40,227 bases of DNA from Pseudomonas fluorescens (GTDB taxonomy: Bacteria; Pseudomonadota; Gammaproteobacteria; Pseudomonadales; Pseudomonadaceae), in assembly GCF_902497625.1 (NCBI RefSeq), contig NZ_CABVGX010000052.1, positions 1 to 40,227 on the forward strand. Direction: 5' to 3'. The translations under genes were made by a program, and so were the position numbers. Within the stretch, counting starts at the first letter, position 1. Each line of letters begins with the position of its first letter. Below the pieces are notes generated by a model. It was not told the DNA's origin. It saw nothing but the letters and a program-made list of their open reading frames with translations, and searched no databases. Shown one piece after another: positions 33,071-39,950 of this stretch.

Positions 33071-33737
33071 GGCTTACAAGCAACGCATGGTTGGCGCTCT
33101 GGTTCTGGTTGCGCTGGCGGTGATTTTCCTGCCAATGCTGTTCTCTCGCCAGGATGAACAGCGCCAGGTGACCGTTGAAGCCCCGACTGCTCCGCAGGCG
33201 CCTGTCGTGCCGCAGGTGCAGGTCGAGCCAGTGGTGGTGCCTGAGCCGCAGGCCCTGCCTCAGGAACCGGTGCCGAGCGATGCCGAAATCGCCCAGCAGG
33301 AAGAGCCGACGATGCCAATCGCACCGGCTGCGCCTGCTGCTCCCGTAGCGCCTGCACCCGTTGCCAAACCGGTGACGCCGCCCCCTGCGCCTGCCGCTGT
33401 TGCGCCCGTCAACAAACCCACTACCGCGCCAAGCCAGCCCATCACTGCTGCGCCAGGGAAGCCTGACGCCACGCAGAGCCGTGTCGATGCCAATGGCCTG
33501 TCGGTCAGCTGGTCGGTGCAGCTGGCAAGTCTGGCAAACCGTGCCAGTGCGGAAAATTTGCAGAAAACCCTGCGCAGCCAAGGCTACAACGCCTATATCC
33601 GCACCGCCGATGGCAAGAATCGGGTGTTTGTCGGGCCGCTGATCGAGCGCGCCGAAGCTGACCGTCTGCGTGATCTGCTCAACCGCCAGCAAAACCTCAA
33701 GGGTTTCGTCGTGCGCTTCCAGCCAGAGCGCGGCTAA
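33054..33737 (+). CDS. dedD: DedD-type SPOR-domain cell-division protein
   Basis: A 227-residue bitopic inner-membrane protein. A short cytoplasmic start MALLDKAYKQRM is followed by a transmembrane helix at about 12-30 and a long Pro/Ala/Val periplasmic linker. A C-terminal SPOR domain from about 151 (SWSVQLASLANRASAENLQK through RVFVGPLIERAEADRLRDLL) should bind denuded septal peptidoglycan. ATG 33054 lies inside folC, 17 bases before the folC stop; an in-frame upstream ATG at 32916 would add residues with no relation to the family. A REP cluster follows. Confidence 0.92.
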   Translation: MALLDKAYKQRMVGALVLVALAVIFLPMLFSRQDEQRQVTVEAPTAPQAPVVPQVQVEPVVVPEPQALPQEPVPSDAEIAQQEEPTMPIAPAAPAAPVAPAPVAKPVTPPPAPAAVAPVNKPTTAPSQPITAAPGKPDATQSRVDANGLSVSWSVQLASLANRASAENLQKTLRSQGYNAYIRTADGKNRVFVGPLIERAEADRLRDLLNRQQNLKGFVVRFQPERG

Positions 33738-33744
33738 CGCACCG

Positions 33745-34150
33745 TGTAGCAGCCCGCGCCCCGTAGCAGCTGGCGAAGCCTGCGTTTTGTAGCAGCTGGC
33801 GAAGCCTGCGTCCGGCTGCGCAGCAGTCGTAAGGTAATTCAGACGACTCGGTACATCAGGCACCCCCCCCCCTCCGATCGGCGACTGCTGCACGGCCGGA
33901 CGCAGGCTTCGCCAGCTGCTACAAGAGCTGCTACGGACGCAGGCTTCGCCAGCTGCTACAAGAGCTGCTACGGACGCAGGCTTCGCCAGCTGCTACAAGA
34001 GCTGCTACGGACGCAGGCTTCGCCAGCTGCTACAAGAGCTGCTACGGACGCAGGCTTCGCCAGCTGCTACAAGAGCTGCTACAAGACGCAGGCTTCGCCA
34101 GCTGCTACAAGAGCTGCTCCAGGACTCAGGCTGGTCCAGTTGCTACAGGA
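33745..34150. repeat. Tandem REP array: six 37-bp units plus decayed flanks
   Basis: From 33898 a 37-base unit (GGACGCAGGCTTCGCCAGCT plus GCTACAAGAGCTGCTAC) recurs at 33898, 33935, 33972, 34009 and 34046 without change that I can see, with a sixth slightly altered copy at 34083. A decayed seventh follows to about 34150. Forward REP units lie at about 33759 and 33789 on the other side, after a partial one near 33744. A C10 homopolymer (33863-33872) sits between the two orientations. The array fills the 535-base gap between dedD and cvpA; no gene is visible. Confidence 0.92.
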
Positions 34151-34213
34151 AGCCTGCGGTTTCGATAGGGTTAAAGCTATCACCCCGATTTGAAATGCAC
34201 TGCTAATCGCCGC

Positions 34214-34242
34214 TTACCGATCAGCACCGGCTCTGCTAAAAT
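34214..34242 (+). promoter_or_regulatory. Candidate promoter of cvpA-purF
   Basis: TAAAAT (34237-34242) lies 17 bases after TTACCG (34214-34219, only 3 of 6 matches). It is 30 bases before the cvpA start and beyond the REP array. The -10 is good, the -35 weak. No operator was identified; a PurR-like site was not seen. Confidence 0.45.
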
Positions 34243-34272
34243 GCGCCGCCTTATCTGTCTGTAGGCTGCACT

Positions 34273-34833
34273 GTGCCATTTACCTGGGTTGACTGGGCGA
34301 TCGTTGCAATCATCGCCATCTCCGCATTGATCAGTCTGAGCCGCGGCTTCGTAAAAGAAGCATTATCGCTGGTGACCTGGATCATCGCAGGAGTCGTCGC
34401 CTGGATGTTCGGCGGTGCATTGTCCGAGCACCTAGCCGGATACATCGAAACGCCATCGGCTCGCGTGATAGCGGGTTGCGCAATCATGTTTGTCGCCACA
34501 CTGATCGTGGGCGCAATGATCAATTATCTTATCGGCGAATTGGTACGCGTCACCGGGCTGTCGGGGACCGATCGATTTCTCGGCATGGCCTTCGGCGCTG
34601 CGCGTGGCGTGCTGCTGGTGGTCGTGGCAGTCGGGCTGTTGAGCCTTGGGCCGGTACAGCAGGACGAGTGGTGGCAGCAGTCGCAGCTCGTGCCAAAATT
34701 TCTATTGGTCGCAGACTGGTCCAAAAACCTGATCCTTGGGTGGAGCAGTCAGTGGCTTGCCAGCGGTATCAGCGTACCCGCTGAAATACCGTTCAAGGAA
34801 CAGCTCTTGCCGACGGCGAAAACGCCTCAGTGA
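34273..34833 (+). CDS. cvpA: CvpA family inner-membrane protein
   Basis: A 186-residue protein with about four transmembrane helices (roughly residues 8-25, 33-50, 67-88, 103-124) and a hydrophilic C-terminus. CvpA is required for colicin V production in E. coli and in several bacteria affects envelope integrity. The start is GTG 34273 (MPFTWVDWAIVAII), a usual beginning in pseudomonads. It lies 41 bases before purF, the conserved cvpA-purF pair. Its molecular activity is not established. Confidence 0.93.
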   Translation: MPFTWVDWAIVAIIAISALISLSRGFVKEALSLVTWIIAGVVAWMFGGALSEHLAGYIETPSARVIAGCAIMFVATLIVGAMINYLIGELVRVTGLSGTDRFLGMAFGAARGVLLVVVAVGLLSLGPVQQDEWWQQSQLVPKFLLVADWSKNLILGWSSQWLASGISVPAEIPFKEQLLPTAKTPQ

Positions 34834-34874
34834 GTGCTGTTCAGTTCAGATCCATAAAGTAGGGGTTGCGTCGC

Positions 34875-36380
34875 ATGTGTGGCATCGTCGGTATCGTCGG
34901 TAAGTCGAACGTCAATCAGGCGCTGTATGACGCGCTAACCGTACTCCAGCACCGCGGCCAGGACGCTGCCGGTATCGTGACCAGCCATGACGGCCGGTTA
35001 TTCCTGCGCAAGGACAATGGTCTGGTGCGTGACGTGTTCCATCAGCGTCACATGCAACGCCTGGTCGGGCACATGGGTATCGGCCATGTGCGTTACCCGA
35101 CCGCAGGCAGCTCGACCTCGGCCGAAGCGCAACCGTTTTACGTCAACTCGCCTTACGGCATCACCCTGGCGCACAACGGTAACCTGACCAACGTTGAACA
35201 ACTGGCCAAGGAGATTTACGAATCTGACCTGCGCCACGTCAACACCAATTCCGATTCGGAAGTGTTGCTTAACGTGTTCGCTCACGAACTGGCCCAGCGC
35301 GGCAAGTTGCAGCCGACCGAGGAAGACGTGTTCGCGGCCGTCACTGACGTGCACAACCGCTGCGTTGGCGGTTACGCGGTCGTGGCCATGGTGACCGGTT
35401 ACGGCATCGTCGGTTTCCGCGACCCGCACGGCATCCGTCCGATCGTCTTCGGCCAGCGTCACACCGACGAAGGCGTCGAGTACATGATCGCCTCGGAGAG
35501 CGTGTCCCTTGACGTGCTCGGTTTCACCCTGATTCGCGACCTGGCGCCGGGCGAAGCGGTCTACATTACCGAAGACGGCAAGCTGCACACCCGTCAGTGC
35601 GCGACCAATCCGTACCTGACTCCGTGCATTTTCGAACACGTCTACCTGGCGCGTCCGGACTCGATCATCGACGGCGTCTCGGTCTACAAGGCGCGCCTGC
35701 GCATGGGTGAAAAACTCGCTGACAAGATTCTGCGCGAGCGTCCGGATCACGACATCGACGTGGTCATCCCAATTCCCGACACCAGCCGCACCGCAGCGCT
35801 GGAGCTGGCGAACCACCTGGGCGTCAAGTTTCGTGAAGGCTTCGTCAAGAACCGCTACATCGGCCGGACCTTCATCATGCCGGGCCAGGCAGCACGGAAA
35901 AAATCCGTACGGCAGAAGCTCAACGCCATCGAGCTGGAATTCCGCGGCAAGAACGTGATGCTGGTGGACGACTCGATCGTGCGCGGCACCACCTGCAAGC
36001 AGATCATCCAGATGGCCCGTGAAGCCGGCGCCAAGAATGTCTACTTCTGCTCCGCGGCACCGGCCGTTCGCTACCCGAACGTCTACGGCATCGACATGCC
36101 GAGCGCCCACGAGTTGATCGCGCACAATCGCTCGACCCAGGACGTGGCCGACCTGATCGGCGCCGACTGGCTGATTTATCAGGACTTGCCTGACTTGATC
36201 GAAGCGGTCGGTGGCGGCAAGATCAAGATCGACAAGTTCGATTGCGCGGTGTTCGATGGCCAGTACGTCACCGGCGACGTTGACGAGGCCTACCTGAACA
36301 AGATTGAGCAGGCGCGTAACGATGCCTCGAAGGTCAAGACCCAGGCCGTCAGCGCGATCATCGATCTGTACAACAACTGA
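34875..36380 (+). CDS. purF: Amidophosphoribosyltransferase
   Basis: A 501-residue enzyme for the first committed step of purine synthesis: glutamine plus PRPP to phosphoribosylamine. The start must be ATG 34875, because the second residue is the Cys that becomes the N-terminal nucleophile (MCGIVGIVG) after Met removal; the in-frame TTG at 34866 would bury it. The glutaminase part has RYPTAGSS and LAHNGNLTN, and the PRPP site is NVMLVDDSIVRGTT. No [4Fe-4S] Cys cluster pattern like that of the Bacillus enzyme is evident. Followed by a decayed REP pair, then metZ. Confidence 0.98.
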   Translation: MCGIVGIVGKSNVNQALYDALTVLQHRGQDAAGIVTSHDGRLFLRKDNGLVRDVFHQRHMQRLVGHMGIGHVRYPTAGSSTSAEAQPFYVNSPYGITLAHNGNLTNVEQLAKEIYESDLRHVNTNSDSEVLLNVFAHELAQRGKLQPTEEDVFAAVTDVHNRCVGGYAVVAMVTGYGIVGFRDPHGIRPIVFGQRHTDEGVEYMIASESVSLDVLGFTLIRDLAPGEAVYITEDGKLHTRQCATNPYLTPCIFEHVYLARPDSIIDGVSVYKARLRMGEKLADKILRERPDHDIDVVIPIPDTSRTAALELANHLGVKFREGFVKNRYIGRTFIMPGQAARKKSVRQKLNAIELEFRGKNVMLVDDSIVRGTTCKQIIQMAREAGAKNVYFCSAAPAVRYPNVYGIDMPSAHELIAHNRSTQDVADLIGADWLIYQDLPDLIEAVGGGKIKIDKFDCAVFDGQYVTGDVDEAYLNKIEQARNDASKVKTQAVSAIIDLYNN

Positions 36381-36407
36381 TAAACGGGCAACCTCGCGGC
36401 TGGCCAC

Positions 36408-36523
36408 TGTAGGCGCGAGCCTGCTCGTGAAAAACGTCAACGATCACGCGTTTATTCAGGAAGCACGCGTTATGGTTGACGTGCATCGTCGGAACGCCGC
36501 CCGGAGCAAGCTCGCTCGTACAG
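36408..36523. repeat. Degenerate REPIN, GTGGGAGCGAGCTTGCTCGC family
   Basis: A forward remnant, TGTAGGCGCGAGCCTGCTCG (36408-36430), and a reverse remnant, CGGAGCAAGCTCGCTCGTAC (about 36502-36521), face each other between purF and metZ. Both are more diverged than the other members of this family in the window. Confidence 0.65.
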
Positions 36524-36567
36524 ACGGTGTACGTTTTTATTAGAGTAATGAATCAAGGAGTAGCGGC

Positions 36568-37779
36568 ATGAGTCAGGATTGGGATGCCGGTCGGCTGGAC
36601 AGCGACCTCGAAGGCGTAGCGTTCGACACCCTGGCCGTACGCGCCGGTCAACACCGCACGCCGGAAGGCGAACACGGTGATCCGATGTTCTTCACCTCCA
36701 GCTACGTCTTCCGCACCGCCGCCGACGCGGCCGCGCGCTTTGCCGGGGAAGTGCCCGGCAACGTTTATTCGCGCTACACCAACCCGACCGTGCGCGCTTT
36801 CGAAGAGCGAATCGCCGCGCTGGAAAGCGCCGAGCAAGCCGTGGCCACGGCCACCGGCATGGCCGCGATCATGGCCGTGGTGATGAGCCTGTGCAGTGCC
36901 GGTGATCACGTGCTGGTGTCGCGCAGTGTGTTCGGTTCCACCATCAGCCTGTTCGAGAAGTACTTCAAGCGCTTCGGCGTTGAAGTCGATTACGTGCCCT
37001 TGGCGGACCTGTCCGGCTGGGCCGCAGCGATCAAGGCGAACACCAAATTGCTATTTGTCGAATCGCCTTCCAACCCGCTGGCGGAGCTGGTCGATATCGC
37101 CGAATTGGCGAAAATCGCTCATGCCAAGGGCGCAATGCTGGTGGTCGACAACTGCTTCTGCACCCCGGCTTTGCAGCAGCCACTGAAGATGGGCGCCGAC
37201 ATCGTCGTGCATTCGGCGACCAAGTTCATCGACGGTCAGGGTCGTTGCATGGGCGGCGTGGTGGCCGGTCGTAGCGAGCAGATGAAGGAAGTTGTCGGCT
37301 TCCTGCGCACCGCCGGGCCGACCCTGAGCCCGTTCAACGCCTGGATTTTTCTCAAAGGCCTCGAAACCTTAAGCCTGCGCATGAAGGCGCATTGCGCCAA
37401 CGCGCAGCAACTCGCGGAGTGGCTGGAGCAACAGGACGGTATCGAGAAGGTCCATTACGCCGGTCTCAAGAGTCATCCGCAGCATGAGCTGGCCCTGCGT
37501 CAGCAGAAAGGTTTCGGTGCCGTGGTGAGCTTTGAGGTCAAGGGCGGCAAAGAGGGCGCCTGGCGCTTCATCGATGCGACCCGGCTGATTTCGATCACCG
37601 CCAATCTCGGCGACAGCAAAACCACCATCACTCACCCGAGCACAACCTCTCACGGCCGTCTCGCGCCGCAAGAACGTGAAGCGGCGGGCATTCGTGACAG
37701 CCTGATCCGCATTGCGGTCGGTCTTGAAGATGTGGCCGACCTGCAAGCCGACCTGGCGCGCGGTCTGGCTGCCCTGTGA
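36568..37779 (+). CDS. metZ: O-succinylhomoserine sulfhydrylase
   Basis: A 403-residue PLP enzyme of the Cys/Met metabolism family that makes homocysteine directly from O-succinylhomoserine and sulfide, the direct sulfhydrylation route used by pseudomonads. The PLP Lys is K219 in VVHSATKFIDGQGR. Other family marks are YSRYTNPTVRAFEERIAALE, ESPSNPLAELVDI and the C-terminal HPSTTSHGRL with the substrate Arg nearby. Close relatives include cystathionine gamma-synthase; the start DTLAVRAGQHRTPEGEHGDP favours MetZ. Its stop overlaps the next gene as GTGA. Confidence 0.94.
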   Translation: MSQDWDAGRLDSDLEGVAFDTLAVRAGQHRTPEGEHGDPMFFTSSYVFRTAADAAARFAGEVPGNVYSRYTNPTVRAFEERIAALESAEQAVATATGMAAIMAVVMSLCSAGDHVLVSRSVFGSTISLFEKYFKRFGVEVDYVPLADLSGWAAAIKANTKLLFVESPSNPLAELVDIAELAKIAHAKGAMLVVDNCFCTPALQQPLKMGADIVVHSATKFIDGQGRCMGGVVAGRSEQMKEVVGFLRTAGPTLSPFNAWIFLKGLETLSLRMKAHCANAQQLAEWLEQQDGIEKVHYAGLKSHPQHELALRQQKGFGAVVSFEVKGGKEGAWRFIDATRLISITANLGDSKTTITHPSTTSHGRLAPQEREAAGIRDSLIRIAVGLEDVADLQADLARGLAAL

Positions 37780-38549
37780 TCGAGTTGTCGACACCGACGA
37801 CCGGTACCCACGGCCGCGTTGCGCTGGTCACTGGTGCCGCGCGTGGCATTGGTCTGGGGATTGCCGCGTGGTTGATCAGCGAAGGCTGGCAGGTGGTGTT
37901 GACCGACCTCGACCGTGAGCGCGGTTCGAAAGTGGCGAAAGTGCTGGGCGAAAACGCCTGGTTCATCGCCATGGACGTTTCCAGTGAAAGTCAGGTGGCG
38001 CTCGGTGTGGCCGAAGTGCTGGGGCAATTCGGTCGACTGGATGCGCTGGTGTGCAATGCGGCCGTGGCTGATCCGCACAACATCACCCTGGAAAGTCTCG
38101 ATCTTGCGTACTGGAACCGCGTCCTGGCGGTGAATCTCAGCGGTCCGATGCTGTTGGCCAAGCATTGCGCGCCGTACTTGCGCGCGCACAGCGGGGCGAT
38201 CGTCAATCTGGCCTCGACCCGAGCGGGGCAGTCGGAGCCCGACACCGAGGCGTACGCCGCGAGCAAAGGCGGGCTGCTGGCTTTGACGCACGCGTTGGCC
38301 ATCAGCCTTGGCCCGGAGATTCGCGTGAATGCCGTCAGCCCAGGCTGGATCGATGCGCGCGATCCCTCGGTGCGGCGCGCCGAACCCTTATCCGATGCCG
38401 ACCATGCGCAACATCCGGCGGGCAGGGTAGGGACGGTCGAGGATGTCGCGGCGATGGTGGCCTGGTTATTGTCGAGGAATGCCGGATTTGTCACGGGGCA
38501 GGAGTTTGTGGTGGATGGTGGAATGACCAAGAAGATGGTCTACGCCTAG
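37776..38549 (+). CDS. Short-chain dehydrogenase/reductase
   Basis: A 257-residue classical SDR. The cofactor motif TGAARGIG is at about residues 22-29, and the acidic residue after beta-2 (LTDLDRE) suggests NAD rather than NADP. The catalytic set is S147, Y160 and K164 (LASTRA and YAASKGG). The start is GTG 37776, overlapping the metZ stop by 4 bases, so translation is coupled. This pairing with metZ is one I recall from pseudomonads. The substrate is unknown; a link to methionine metabolism is only suggested by position. Confidence 0.9.
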   Translation: MIELSTPTTGTHGRVALVTGAARGIGLGIAAWLISEGWQVVLTDLDRERGSKVAKVLGENAWFIAMDVSSESQVALGVAEVLGQFGRLDALVCNAAVADPHNITLESLDLAYWNRVLAVNLSGPMLLAKHCAPYLRAHSGAIVNLASTRAGQSEPDTEAYAASKGGLLALTHALAISLGPEIRVNAVSPGWIDARDPSVRRAEPLSDADHAQHPAGRVGTVEDVAAMVAWLLSRNAGFVTGQEFVVDGGMTKKMVYA

Positions 38550-38553
38550 ACGT

Positions 38554-38742
38554 AGAGCTGCAAGTTTCAAGCTTCAAGCTGCAAGTAACGACCAGTCGGT
38601 GTCAGGCCGGCTTACGCAACACTGCTTTTCTTGCAGCTTGCAGCTTCAAGTAATGTCGGACCTTTGTTGGGACTGAATACGCAATCCCGCTTTTACTTGT
38701 CGCTTGCGGCTTGCGGCTTGCGGCTTGCGACTTGAAGCTGTT
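38554..38742. repeat. Short heptamer-based repeats (GCTTGCG / CTTGAAG / GCTGCAA)
   Basis: Three clusters built from 7-base units: 38557-38587 (CTGCAAGTTTCAAGCTTCAA and on), 38630-38652 (CTTGCAGCTTGCAGCTTCAA), and 38700-38740, where GCTTGCG recurs four times with small changes. The first cluster is inverted relative to the other two. They fill most of the gap between the SDR gene and the tRNA promoter, with no gene evident. Confidence 0.75.
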
Positions 38743-38765
38743 TTGAAAAAACTCCAATCCTGCTA

Positions 38766-38794
38766 TTGACTTAGCTTTGTTAGGTGCGTAAATT
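38766..38794 (+). promoter_or_regulatory. Promoter of the Val-Asp-Asp tRNA unit
   Basis: TTGACT (38766-38771), a 17-base spacer and TAAATT (38789-38794), followed by CGCGGCC, a GC-rich discriminator typical of stable-RNA promoters. The first tRNA starts 22 bases downstream. Confidence 0.8.
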
Positions 38795-38815
38795 TCGCGG
38801 CCTCAGAGAAGCAAA

Positions 38816-38891
38816 GGGTGATTAGCTCAGCTGGGAGAGCGTCTGCCTTACAAGCAGAATGTCGGCGGTTCGATCCCGTCATCACCCACCA
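38816..38891 (+). tRNA. tRNA-Val (anticodon TAC)
   Basis: A 76-nt cloverleaf with encoded CCA. The acceptor arms are GGGTGAT and ATCACCC, and the anticodon stem-loop TCTGC-CTTACAA-GCAGA gives TAC. First gene of the unit. Confidence 0.97.
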
Positions 38892-38901
38892 CTTCTTGAG
38901 A

Positions 38902-38919
38902 CTCTTGCGCAAGCAAGAG
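38902..38919 (+). other. GNRA-capped hairpin in the Val-Asp spacer
   Basis: CTCTTGC (38902-38908), GCAA tetraloop, GCAAGAG (38913-38919): a perfect 7-bp stem just after tRNA-Val in the precursor RNA. No T run follows, so it is not a terminator. It may guide processing. Confidence 0.7.
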
Positions 38920-38945
38920 GGAAGCTGAAAAGCCTCCACCGACGC

Positions 38946-39022
38946 GCAGCGGTAGTTCAGTCGGTTAGAATACCGGCCTGTCACGCCGGGGGTCGCGGGT
39001 TCGAGTCCCGTCCGCTGCGCCA
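38946..39022 (+). tRNA. tRNA-Asp (anticodon GTC), copy 1
   Basis: A 77-nt cloverleaf with encoded CCA. The acceptor arms are GCAGCGG and CCGCTGC, and the anticodon stem-loop CGGC-CTGTCAC-GCCG gives GTC. Identical to copy 2, which lies 169 bases on. Confidence 0.97.
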
Positions 39023-39030
39023 TATTTTAC

Positions 39031-39106
39031 GAGTCAGATTTTTTCTGATTCGGGATTGGAAGCCTCGAAGCTTCCAGTCACATGAGTTACTTGGGCGAAA
39101 GTCCAA
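39031..39106 (+). other. Three hairpins in the spacer between the two tRNA-Asp genes
   Basis: GAGTCAGA/TCTGATTC (39031-39051, T-rich loop), GGAAGC/GCTTCC (39058-39075), and TTGGGC-GAAA-GTCCAA (39091-39106) with a GNRA tetraloop. The spacer is almost wholly structured. The T-rich part lies in the loop, not after the stem, so it is not a normal terminator. Confidence 0.62.
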
Positions 39107-39114
39107 AGCGATAC

Positions 39115-39191
39115 GCAGCGGTAGTTCAGTCGGTTAGAATACCGGCCTGTCACGCCGGGGGTCGCGGGTTCGAGTCCCGTCCGCTGCGCCA
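39115..39191 (+). tRNA. tRNA-Asp (anticodon GTC), copy 2
   Basis: Identical in sequence to copy 1, with GTC anticodon and encoded CCA. Last gene of the unit. Confidence 0.97.
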
Positions 39192-39263
39192 TATCTGCTT
39201 CAAGGCCCACTGAACGCCTTGGAGCTACGAAGAAAAACCGCTGGTTATCTTCGAGTCGATAGC

Positions 39264-39295
39264 AAAAGCCCTGGTCGAAAGACCGGGGTTTTTTG
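39264..39295 (+). terminator. Terminator of the Val-Asp-Asp tRNA unit
   Basis: CCCTGGTC (39269-39276), GAAA tetraloop, GACCGGGG (39281-39288; one T-G wobble), then six T's. It lies about 77 bases after the last tRNA. Confidence 0.92.
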
Positions 39296-39387
39296 TGTCT
39301 GAAATTTGCCTTTCCCGCCCTCACACTTTTGCGAACCTCCGCTTTCTGTCCCGCTAACGCATAAAGGACTTGGTGCTCAGCTCGGAC

Positions 39388-39406
39388 ATTAATTAGAATC
39401 ACTCTC
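39388..39406 (+). promoter_or_regulatory. Candidate Fur box upstream of the FecI-type sigma factor
   Basis: ATTAATTAGAATCACTCTC matches 13 of 19 positions of the Fur consensus GATAATGATAATCATTATC, with the AATCA core kept. It lies 34 bases before the sigma factor start, where an iron-Fur repressor would block transcription. Confidence 0.6.
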
Positions 39407-39440
39407 ATTTACGATAACTCCCGGCACAGGGCTTCTTGAG

Positions 39441-39950
39441 ATGAGTGATGCTGCGATGCCGAAGGAGCAAACCCTTCACGACCTGTACCGCGATCACCGT
39501 GGCTGGCTGGAAGGCTGGTTGCGTGGACGCCTGGGCAATGGCTGTGATGCGGCGGACCTGAGCCAGGATACGTTTGTGCGTCTGCTCGCCAGTTCGCAAC
39601 GGATCGCCGACCTGCAAGAACCCCGTGCCTATCTGCTGACCGTCGGCAGGCGCCTGCTGAGTAATTTCTATCAGCGCCGCAGTCTTGAACAGGCTTATCT
39701 GGCCGCGTTGGCGTTAATGGACGAAGCAACCGCGCCGTCACCGGAACAGCGCTGGCTGCTGCTGGAAACCCTGCAAGCGCTGGATGAGTTGCTCGACGGG
39801 CTGCCGAGGGCGGTAAGACGCGCATTTTTGTGGAGCCAGCTGGAAGGCCTGACTTACTCACAGATCGCCGAGCGTCTGCAGGTGTCGGAGCGCACGATCA
39901 AACGCTACATGGCGCACGCCTACGAGCATTGCTTGATGGTGGACCTGTGA
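39441..39950 (+). CDS. FecI-type ECF sigma-70 factor (iron starvation group)
   Basis: A 169-residue extracytoplasmic-function sigma factor. Region 2 is at about residues 10-80 (LYRDHRGWLEGWLRGRLG, AADLSQDTFVRLL, EPRAYLLTVGRRLLSNFYQR). Region 4 is at about 105-165, with helix-turn-helix LTYSQIAERLQVSERTIKRYMAHAYEHC. The pattern YLLTVGRRLLSNFYQRR is typical of FecI relatives that direct TonB-dependent siderophore receptor genes. ATG 39441 has AGGG 9 bases upstream; ATG 39456 is an alternative. It overlaps the anti-sigma gene by 4 bases (GTGA), and a Fur-like site lies upstream. Confidence 0.92.
   Translation: MSDAAMPKEQTLHDLYRDHRGWLEGWLRGRLGNGCDAADLSQDTFVRLLASSQRIADLQEPRAYLLTVGRRLLSNFYQRRSLEQAYLAALALMDEATAPSPEQRWLLLETLQALDELLDGLPRAVRRAFLWSQLEGLTYSQIAERLQVSERTIKRYMAHAYEHCLMVDL

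Noticed and set aside
33898..34119. CRISPR-like direct repeats of 37 bases
   Set aside because: Repeats are contiguous with no variable spacers between them, the unit is a known REP-type sequence, and no cas genes are present.
34998..36440. Long open frame of 480 codons on the minus strand opposite purF
   Set aside because: It is a shadow of purF codon bias in high-GC DNA; the plus strand encodes a complete PurF with catalytic residues.
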